Below, piece after piece: positions 16,116 to 20,533 of a stretch of DNA of 20,533 nucleotides (position 1 is the stretch's first letter; each line of letters opens with the position of its first letter). Both the position numbers and the translations under genes were made by a program. The notes under the pieces are model-generated. The model did not search any database. It was not told the origin of the DNA and was given only the letters and a program-made list of their open reading frames with translations. The DNA comes from a virus: IMG/VR virus record IMGVR_UViG_3300035698_005771, positions 1 to 20,533 of that record; one strand, given 5' to 3'.

Positions 16116-16442
16116 TTATGATTGTGGCAAATCTCTATACTTTAAATCTTCAATTTTGCTTACCAACTCATCATAGTCAATTCTTGGTATAAATGCATAA
16201 TTCTCAGCTTGCAATGTGACCCCACCGTTTTTTTCCCATTTTATACTTAGTTTGTATCTACTATCTTCACTATCTCCCATTATTAAGCACCCATTAAGAT
16301 ACGACTTACCTTCTTTTTTGTACTTTTTTACAAGACTTTTTGAGCTTTCCATATACTGAATTGGCCTATCTTCTTTAAATATCTCGTCATGTCTATCTGA
16401 GTATTTCTTATCACTCCCTACCTTTAACTTATCAGTTCCCAT
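16116..16442 (-). CDS. Hypothetical 108-residue protein
   Basis: I do not recognise this charged, lysine-rich protein. It starts MGTDKLKVGSDKKYSDRHDE; the second half looks like a small beta sheet (YKLSIKWEKNGGVTLQAENY, about residues 64-83) followed by a short helix. The frame also opens at a GTG two codons earlier (16448), but the ATG at 16442 has GGAG with 5 bases of spacing, so I prefer it. It starts two bases after the coiled-coil gene ends and lies just before the large terminase, so a packaging accessory role is possible. Confidence 0.6.
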   Translation of the reverse strand: MGTDKLKVGSDKKYSDRHDEIFKEDRPIQYMESSKSLVKKYKKEGKSYLNGCLIMGDSEDSRYKLSIKWEKNGGVTLQAENYAFIPRIDYDELVSKIEDLKYRDLPQS

Positions 16443-16444
16443 TA

Positions 16445-16588
16445 TCACTCCAATGTTTCAAAAAATGCTTTTATATCACTAATCATGTTCTTTAGTCTAA
16501 TATTATCCTCTTTAAGTTGGCGGTTTTCTTTTTTAAGTTCGAGAATATGTGCCATAGTTTCAGTATCAATAACAATGTCTTTTGACAT
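16445..16588 (-). CDS. Short coiled-coil protein, 47 residues
   Basis: This is an ORF of 48 codons including the stop. It reads as a nearly continuous amphipathic helix with leucine-zipper-like spacing (ILELKKENRQLKEDNIRL near residues 14-31). The ATG overlaps the upstream stop as TAATG, and GGGAGG lies 5 bases before it, so it is very likely translated. I do not recognise a family. A small coiled coil beside terminase genes could be an oligomerisation partner or regulator. Confidence 0.65.
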   Translation of the reverse strand: MSKDIVIDTETMAHILELKKENRQLKEDNIRLKNMISDIKAFFETLE

Positions 16589-16908
16589 TATCCCTCCCAT
16601 TCGATTTTTATGATGTCTACATACTTACGTGCACCAATGCATCTGTGTGAACAAGCATCACCCCTAGTTTTATAAATCGTCTTACTTAACCGACATTGTT
16701 CTTCATCTAGCTCATAAATATTAACCCACCCAAACTTTTTTACTTTTGGTTTGGTTGGGGACATTTCATAGTAAGAAAGAGTTTCTCCATCACATTGAAC
16801 AAAATCACCATCTTCACTCTTGCTTAGACTATCAATTACTTTTGCTTTACCATTTACCCAAACAGTCTGCCCAATTCTTAAATCTTCAATTTTTATATCG
16901 CTCATCAT
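16588..16908 (-). CDS. Hypothetical 106-residue protein with C-terminal Cys/His cluster
   Basis: I do not recognise this protein. The N-terminal half looks like a small SH3-like beta barrel (RIGQTVWVNGKAKVIDSLSK, about residues 11-30). The C-terminal half carries ECs and His spaced as EEQCRLSK, then DACSHRCIGARKY, which might bind a metal. The first ATG (16908) overlaps the small terminase stop as ATGA; the second ATG immediately after it is better spaced from GGAGG and may be the true start. It lies between terminase genes; function is unknown. Confidence 0.65.
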   Translation of the reverse strand: MMSDIKIEDLRIGQTVWVNGKAKVIDSLSKSEDGDFVQCDGETLSYYEMSPTKPKVKKFGWVNIYELDEEQCRLSKTIYKTRGDACSHRCIGARKYVDIIKIEWEG

Positions 16909-17273
16909 TCCTCCCCTGCTAATTTCTCTATTTGCTGCATTATAGTCAAATGACCACTCAAATTTACATCAACCTCATCTTTAACCTTACCCACCATGCG
17001 GTTAGTTAGTGACTCAAGACCCTTATAATCACCCTTCTTAACCACTTCAATCATGCACTTGATTATCATTACATCTATTATTGAGGTTTTCTTATTGTTT
17101 GCTATTGCTCTCAATTCATCAAGTGTAGCATTTGCGTGCTTATCCAATAGCTCAAGATACCGTATAGTATTAAGCTTTCTAGCCTGTTTTAATTTAGGTG
17201 ACAAGGCTATTCTCCCACCAGGATTAGGGTTACATCCCTTCTTAAACCTTCCATTCTTATCTCTCTTGTCCAT
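16905..17273 (-). CDS. Probable terminase small subunit
   Basis: The protein (122 residues) opens with DKRDKNGRFKKGCNPNPGGR, the 'GRF.kG..gNPGGR' opening common to many phage small-terminase-like and DUF5681 proteins. A basic helical region follows (about residues 25-75), then LTNRMVGKVKDEVD near residues 86-99, resembling the family's 'l.dR..Gk' ending. It would recognise the packaging site and load the large subunit. Its location three small genes before terL supports this. The ATG at 17273 follows GGAGTGAGTC. A second DNA-binding candidate for the role is the helix-turn-helix protein at 19564-19812, but that one is farther away. Confidence 0.65.
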   Translation of the reverse strand: MDKRDKNGRFKKGCNPNPGGRIALSPKLKQARKLNTIRYLELLDKHANATLDELRAIANNKKTSIIDVMIIKCMIEVVKKGDYKGLESLTNRMVGKVKDEVDVNLSGHLTIMQQIEKLAGEE

Positions 17274-17327
17274 GACTCACTCCATTAAACTACCATTTGT
17301 ATGGCAATATTTTCTTAACATGTTGCA

Positions 17328-17768
17328 TTATAGCTCACACCCACATTCGGGGCATTGTTTAGTTTTCTTTTCTTTCTTCTCTGCAATTCCCAAATCATCA
17401 TCGGTAAAGCCGAATTCTACCAAATCACCTATTTCAAAGTTATTCGCCAATAATTCGGTGTCCCATTCCCCGGCAATATTCTTATTCATTCTTATTAATA
17501 CTGCATCTTCTTCCTTCTTGGTTAGTTTTCTATTTGGGACAAATACGTCTATTTGTTTAACACCTTCTTTTAATGATACAAAATACCTTGCATGGCCTGA
17601 TAATATAGTCCCATCTTGTTTAATGTTGATAGGTTGTGCCATTCCAATTTGATCTATGGATTCTTTAAGCTCATTTAATCCTTCCTCTGTTATATTACGA
17701 GGGTTGTTGGGATGTGGTCTTAGTTCGTGTATAGGTCTTGATTCTAGTTTCCATTTAATCTTTTTCAT
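17328..17768 (-). CDS. ParB-like N-terminal domain protein with C-terminal Cys motif
   Basis: This 146-residue protein is built on a ParB/Srx-type domain. The sequence runs PIHELRPHPNNPRN (residues 12-25), then a helix, then the CTP-binding-type loop SGHARYFVSLKEG (57-69), similar to the 'GxHR...A' motif of ParB. It lacks the helix-turn-helix and dimer domains of plasmid ParB. It ends in QCPECGCEL (138-146), a half zinc knuckle of C-x2-C-x-C form. Phages often place such proteins near terminase or methyltransferase genes; some relatives have nuclease activity, and the function here is unknown. The start at 17768 lies within the end of the membrane-protein gene (14-base overlap), with AGAGGAAC just before it. 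The 54 bases after it hold no clear gene. Confidence 0.75.
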   Translation of the reverse strand: MKKIKWKLESRPIHELRPHPNNPRNITEEGLNELKESIDQIGMAQPINIKQDGTILSGHARYFVSLKEGVKQIDVFVPNRKLTKKEEDAVLIRMNKNIAGEWDTELLANNFEIGDLVEFGFTDDDLGIAEKKEKKTKQCPECGCEL

Positions 17769-17880
17769 TTAGTTCCTCTATTCTCTTTAATACTCTTTCA
17801 AGCTCTGATTTATCTCTTAATAGGTCCATATATAATACACTTAAAATAAATAATGCAACGATAATTAATACTATAATCAT
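17755..17880 (-). CDS. Small membrane protein, 41 residues
   Basis: This short gene reads one N-terminal membrane helix (IIVLIIVALFILSVLY, residues 2-17) followed by a charged helix (RDKSELERVLKRIEELNEKD). Its ATG overlaps the dehydrogenase stop as ATGA, and it overlaps the ParB-like start by 14 bases. No family is recognised. Its layout resembles the 61-residue protein at 12268-12453. Confidence 0.6.
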   Translation of the reverse strand: MIIVLIIVALFILSVLYMDLLRDKSELERVLKRIEELNEKD

Positions 17881-18677
17881 TCTATTAACTCCTTGTCGTG
17901 CTTTCTATAAATATAAGTGTTGTCATTTGCAACGACATCAAACATAGATGAATAAGAGAAATTTGCAGTATATCCAACAAATGCATTTAAGTCTTTAGGT
18001 AAACACTTGCCGCCAAATCCCCTTAACTTATCAGGACCCGGGACTTGCGTGTGTTGGTCCATATTGAAAAAGTTAGTAATCCCCATTATCTGCTTAACCA
18101 TGTCAAATGAACATTCGTTCCTTTCGCATGCTTCTTTTATTATATTAAAATAGTTTACCTTTACTGCTGCAAAGCAATTGTGGGCATATTTACCCATAAA
18201 TGCCTCTTTATTAGATACGATGCTAAATTTCTTATTTGGGAATATATCCATAATGAGGCTAGATAATTCTATTATTAGCATGTTATCTTTGCCGCCTCCA
18301 AAAATCATTGGTAGTTTTTCCATATCATCGTTACACGTTTTTTCTGTTAAAAACTCAGGATTAGCATAAATACGTTTATTGTGCTTCTTTGCCATAATAT
18401 CACATACATCCGGCAATACTGTACTTCTAATAAATATTGGCACATCGGGACATATTCTAATAGATGCTTGTAAGTCCGTTAAGACTTGAGTGGTTACGCC
18501 TTCACCATCTTTTATGTTCATTACCGGGACACAAATGAAAACGGCTTTGGCTTCTTGTATAGATCCCCATAAGTCTTTATATGGATCATATTTTAGTAGT
18601 TCATGTTTTGTGTGGGTTTTAAACCATGTTGCTAATGTGCCTCCGACCATTCCAAGGCCTATAATTCCAATTTTCAT
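17877..18677 (-). CDS. UDP-sugar 6-dehydrogenase-like protein lacking the C-terminal domain
   Basis: This protein belongs to the UDP-glucose/GDP-mannose dehydrogenase family, which oxidises C6 of a nucleotide sugar to a uronic acid with NAD+. The nucleotide-binding loop is at residues 7-13 (GLGMVGG). The family motifs STVLP (85-89) and NPEFLTE (106-112) are present, as is the central helix MGKYAHNCFAAVKVNYFN (161-178), whose Lys and Asn are catalytic. So is the active-site loop GFGGKCLPKDL (220-230, catalytic Cys225). Usual members have 380-450 residues; this one stops at 266, about where the central domain ends, so the UDP-binding C-terminal domain is missing. There is no frameshift remnant, since the next gene starts at the overlap. 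It may be a genuinely short phage form. It overlaps the epimerase as ATGA. Confidence 0.85.
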   Translation of the reverse strand: MKIGIIGLGMVGGTLATWFKTHTKHELLKYDPYKDLWGSIQEAKAVFICVPVMNIKDGEGVTTQVLTDLQASIRICPDVPIFIRSTVLPDVCDIMAKKHNKRIYANPEFLTEKTCNDDMEKLPMIFGGGKDNMLIIELSSLIMDIFPNKKFSIVSNKEAFMGKYAHNCFAAVKVNYFNIIKEACERNECSFDMVKQIMGITNFFNMDQHTQVPGPDKLRGFGGKCLPKDLNAFVGYTANFSYSSMFDVVANDNTYIYRKHDKELIE

Positions 18678-19567
18678 ACATTCTCCTTAAACCAATTTAC
18701 ATATTTTTGTATACCTTCTTTAAACTTAAGTACAGGTTCATATCCAAAATCATTATTTATGTCAAATAGATCGGCTTTGGATTGTAAAATATCCCCACTT
18801 CTCGCATCCCTCATCGAATATCTTACCGGTAAAGTTCCCATCGCAATATTAATCATTTTACATGCATCCATTAATTCGGTTGATTCACCACACCCAACAT
18901 CATACACGCTATATTTACCAAGATTTTCTAAATTGTTAATAATTAATTTTATTGCGTGTATGACATTAGATACGTGAGTAAAATCTCTTGATATTTTACC
19001 ATTGCCATTTACTGTTGTTGGTGCTTTTCTGTGTATTAATTCAGTCCATTTCGGAATTGCTGCAATATTAGGCCCCATTGATTTTTGCCAAGGCCCAAAA
19101 ACGTTAAAGAATCTTAATCCAACTATGGGCATATTATATAATTCAGAGTATTGCTTTGCCATTTGTTCGTTTATTTGTTTAGAAAGCGCATATGGAGACA
19201 ACGGATTCCCATTATCCCCATACACTGAACTAGAAGACGCAAAAATGATTGGAGCATATTTGGGTTGTCTTCTAGCTATTTCTAATATATTTATAAAACT
19301 ATTAATATTATTGTCAAACACTTTCTTTGGATTTTCCATTGAATATGGTACGCATCCAGTGGCGGCAAGATGAATTATTAAATCATAGTCCCTATATGGT
19401 ACATACTTAGCGGCATCTTTCACTTCAATATCTTTCCAATCATAATATTTGTTCTTTATGTTGTGGTTTGATGCGTTATCAATAGCCGTTATTTTATGTT
19501 CACACTTTAAAGCATTGTATAAGTTGGAACCAATAAAGCCGGCGGCCCCTGTAAGTAGAATTTTCAT
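18674..19567 (-). CDS. NAD-dependent nucleotide-sugar 4-epimerase (WbpP/TviC-like)
   Basis: This 297-residue extended short-chain dehydrogenase has the NAD motif GAAGFIG (7-13), the strand IIHLAAT (64-70), a Ser cluster (ASSSSVYGD, 110-118) and the catalytic pair Tyr126/Lys130 (YALSK). Substrate-binding elements are LRFFNVFGPWQ (151-161), NIAAIPKW (167-174) and SRDFTHVSNV (193-202). The 'FGP.Q....AAIPKW' pattern is that of UDP-GlcNAc/GlcNAcA 4-epimerases such as WbpP and TviC. With the adjoining dehydrogenase it could convert a UDP-hexose to a UDP-uronic acid and epimerise it. It is slightly shorter than typical 310-340 residue members. The ATG overlaps the HTH gene stop as ATGA. Sugar specificity is inferred. 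Confidence 0.88.
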   Translation of the reverse strand: MKILLTGAAGFIGSNLYNALKCEHKITAIDNASNHNIKNKYYDWKDIEVKDAAKYVPYRDYDLIIHLAATGCVPYSMENPKKVFDNNINSFINILEIARRQPKYAPIIFASSSSVYGDNGNPLSPYALSKQINEQMAKQYSELYNMPIVGLRFFNVFGPWQKSMGPNIAAIPKWTELIHRKAPTTVNGNGKISRDFTHVSNVIHAIKLIINNLENLGKYSVYDVGCGESTELMDACKMINIAMGTLPVRYSMRDARSGDILQSKADLFDINNDFGYEPVLKFKEGIQKYVNWFKENV

Positions 19568-19812
19568 CTGTTCATTCTCCTTGCTTTTTTTACTTTTTCT
19601 TTATGATCTTCACTTCTTGATATTTCACTCATTTTTCTTGATGGTTCACATATATAAAGTCTTATTTCTTTTATTGTTGGGATGTCTAATCTATTTACCC
19701 AATTTGTCCATGTTCTTTTTGTTATGCCAATATCCAAACAAGCCCGTCCAATCTTTCCACTTGATCTTAATAACCCTTTTATCATGGCATCTTTTGTATA
19801 TTCATTATTCAT
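19564..19812 (-). CDS. Small helix-turn-helix DNA-binding protein
   Basis: An 82-residue protein with a Fis-like or terminase-small-subunit-like helix-turn-helix around residues 12-40 (LLRSSGKIGRACLDIGITKR, then TWTNWVNRLD). The pattern 'G.i..Ac...GIt..T...W' is common in phage DNA-binding proteins. The C-terminus is very basic (HKEKVKKARRMNR). The ATG lies within the last codons of the apt gene (8-base overlap), and the TGA overlaps the epimerase ATG. It may be a regulator of this accessory block, or a small terminase relative; I cannot tell which. Confidence 0.65.
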   Translation of the reverse strand: MNNEYTKDAMIKGLLRSSGKIGRACLDIGITKRTWTNWVNRLDIPTIKEIRLYICEPSRKMSEISRSEDHKEKVKKARRMNR

Positions 19813-20329
19813 ATTTAACCAGTGACTTTGCCTTTAGCCCGTTATATGAAAAGTCATTTAAAAATCTCAGGTCAATTACTGTTAATATATCCGTGATCTC
19901 ATACCCACCACGCTCGGCAATCTGACAAGACATTTCCAAGGTTCCACCAGTTGCTAAGACATCATCAATTATAACGGCTTTCTTTTTAGGTCGCTGATCC
20001 TTTGAATACATTTCTATTTTATATGAATCATATTCACTTTTTAATTCACCTTGTATTATTCTAGTATTTGGCTTTTTGGGCAATTTACCCTCTTTTCTAG
20101 TCAGTATTAGAGGTATTCTGCAATATTCTGCTAATGCAGAACCAAATATAAAGCCCCTTGCCTCAATTGCGATTATTGCTTGACAATTATCATAATCAAA
20201 TAATGCTCTTAAATCCCTTGTTACATTTCTTAATCCCTCTGGATCTTCAAGTAATGGGGTAATATCTTTGAACGATACCCCTTTAATGGGGTAATCTTTT
20301 ACTTCTTCTATTAGTTTTTTATAATTCAT
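19805..20329 (-). CDS. apt: Adenine phosphoribosyltransferase
   Basis: The enzyme makes AMP from adenine and PRPP in the cytoplasm. At 174 residues it has the usual length. It shows the family opening YPIKGVSFKDITPLLEDP (13-30) and the APRT-specific IEARGFIFGSALA (55-67). The PRPP-binding loop is AVIIDDVLATGGT (118-130). The flexible-loop region before it (RKEGKLPKKP, 78-87) is also typical. These motifs separate it from hypoxanthine or orotate transferases. It overlaps the HNH gene as ATGA. A phage copy would salvage host adenine, or counter a defence that releases adenine; the second idea is speculation. Confidence 0.9.
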   Translation of the reverse strand: MNYKKLIEEVKDYPIKGVSFKDITPLLEDPEGLRNVTRDLRALFDYDNCQAIIAIEARGFIFGSALAEYCRIPLILTRKEGKLPKKPNTRIIQGELKSEYDSYKIEMYSKDQRPKKKAVIIDDVLATGGTLEMSCQIAERGGYEITDILTVIDLRFLNDFSYNGLKAKSLVKYE

Positions 20330-20533
20330 TTTATTACTATGTAATATTTTTTTGTATTTTCATCTTGCAGCCATCCATTATTGTCGAGCCATCTCACAAC
20401 CGGTGGGTATCTATCAACAAATGTCAACTTGCCGATTTTGTGTATTTCTATATGATGTTTCATACATAGAGGCATTAAATTCCATTCATCATCTGTGCCG
20501 CCGGACCCTACTGTTTTAAAGTGGTGCCCTTTC
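20326..20533 (-). CDS. HNH endonuclease (partial, 5' end beyond window)
   Basis: The last 68 codons of a gene entering from the right edge read through an HNH-type fold: GHHFKTVGSGG (the first His pair), DDEWNLMPLC (Asn18 of the visible part) and CMKHHIEIH (the C-terminal metal-binding His). This is the 'HH...GSGG....N..PLC..HH...H' pattern of phage HNH nucleases. It ends TGA at 20328-20326, overlapping the apt ATG. Its role could be in DNA recombination, packaging or host DNA breakdown. The start cannot be seen. Confidence 0.75.
   Translation of the reverse strand, partial: KGHHFKTVGSGGTDDEWNLMPLCMKHHIEIHKIGKLTFVDRYPPVVRWLDNNGWLQDENTKKYYIVIK

Noticed and set aside
17274-17327. Possible promoter in the 54-base gap before the small terminase
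   Set aside because: A TTGCCA box is present but there is no convincing -10 element at the right distance.
17290-17328. 12-codon ORF after the ParB-like gene (MQHVKKILPYKW)
   Set aside because: It overlaps the ParB stop as TAATG but has no good binding site and does not couple to the next gene, so support is too weak.
17053-17652. Plus-strand open frame of 199 codons
   Set aside because: It spans antisense of the small terminase and ParB-like genes, both of which have clear family motifs.

Overview
The window is about 20.5 kb of a tailed bacteriophage (Caudoviricetes), or of a prophage of such a phage. Every gene I can support lies on the minus strand, so transcription runs from right to left. 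The DNA is AT-rich, genes are packed with 1 to 14 base overlaps, and there is no gene-free stretch over 300 bases (the longest gap is about 54 bases). Starts are often preceded by AAGGAG/GGAGG-type ribosome binding sites and TGA acts as a stop. This fits a bacterial host that uses Shine-Dalgarno initiation, but the sequence does not identify the host. No integrase, transposase, lysis gene, tRNA or CRISPR array is visible.

In transcription order, the first block (20533 to 17755) is an accessory module: a partial HNH nuclease, an adenine phosphoribosyltransferase, a small helix-turn-helix protein, a nucleotide-sugar 4-epimerase, a short UDP-sugar dehydrogenase lacking the usual C-terminal domain, and a 41-residue membrane protein. 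Most neighbours overlap as ATGA. The packaging block (17768 to 14650) follows: a ParB-like protein, a probable small terminase, three small unknown proteins and the large terminase.

The head block (14627 to about 4600) is of phage Mu type: a portal fused to a Mu F-like domain, a protease with an internal scaffold start (Mu I/Z-like), a decoration protein, the major capsid protein, then gp36-like, Mu G-like and probable tail-terminator proteins. Two things interrupt it. Between portal/F and the protease sits an insertion with a small membrane protein, a 74-residue protein, a 924-residue beta-helix protein, a 19-codon micro-ORF and a membrane-anchored unknown. Behind the capsid gene is an intrinsic terminator.

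The tail block (4375 to 1) is siphovirus-like: a DUF115/Maf-like protein, a tail tube protein, a tail assembly chaperone with a -1 frameshift site (G and G-T products), and a tape measure protein that runs off the left edge. There is no sheath gene. The phage therefore combines a Mu-type head with a flexible non-contractile tail.

The most interesting biology is the carbohydrate theme: a dehydrogenase plus 4-epimerase pair that could make a UDP-uronic acid, with a DUF115 protein inside the tail genes. The others are the phage-borne adenine salvage enzyme, the frameshifted tail chaperone (which single-frame gene calling misses) and the 19-codon ORF coupled to both neighbours.
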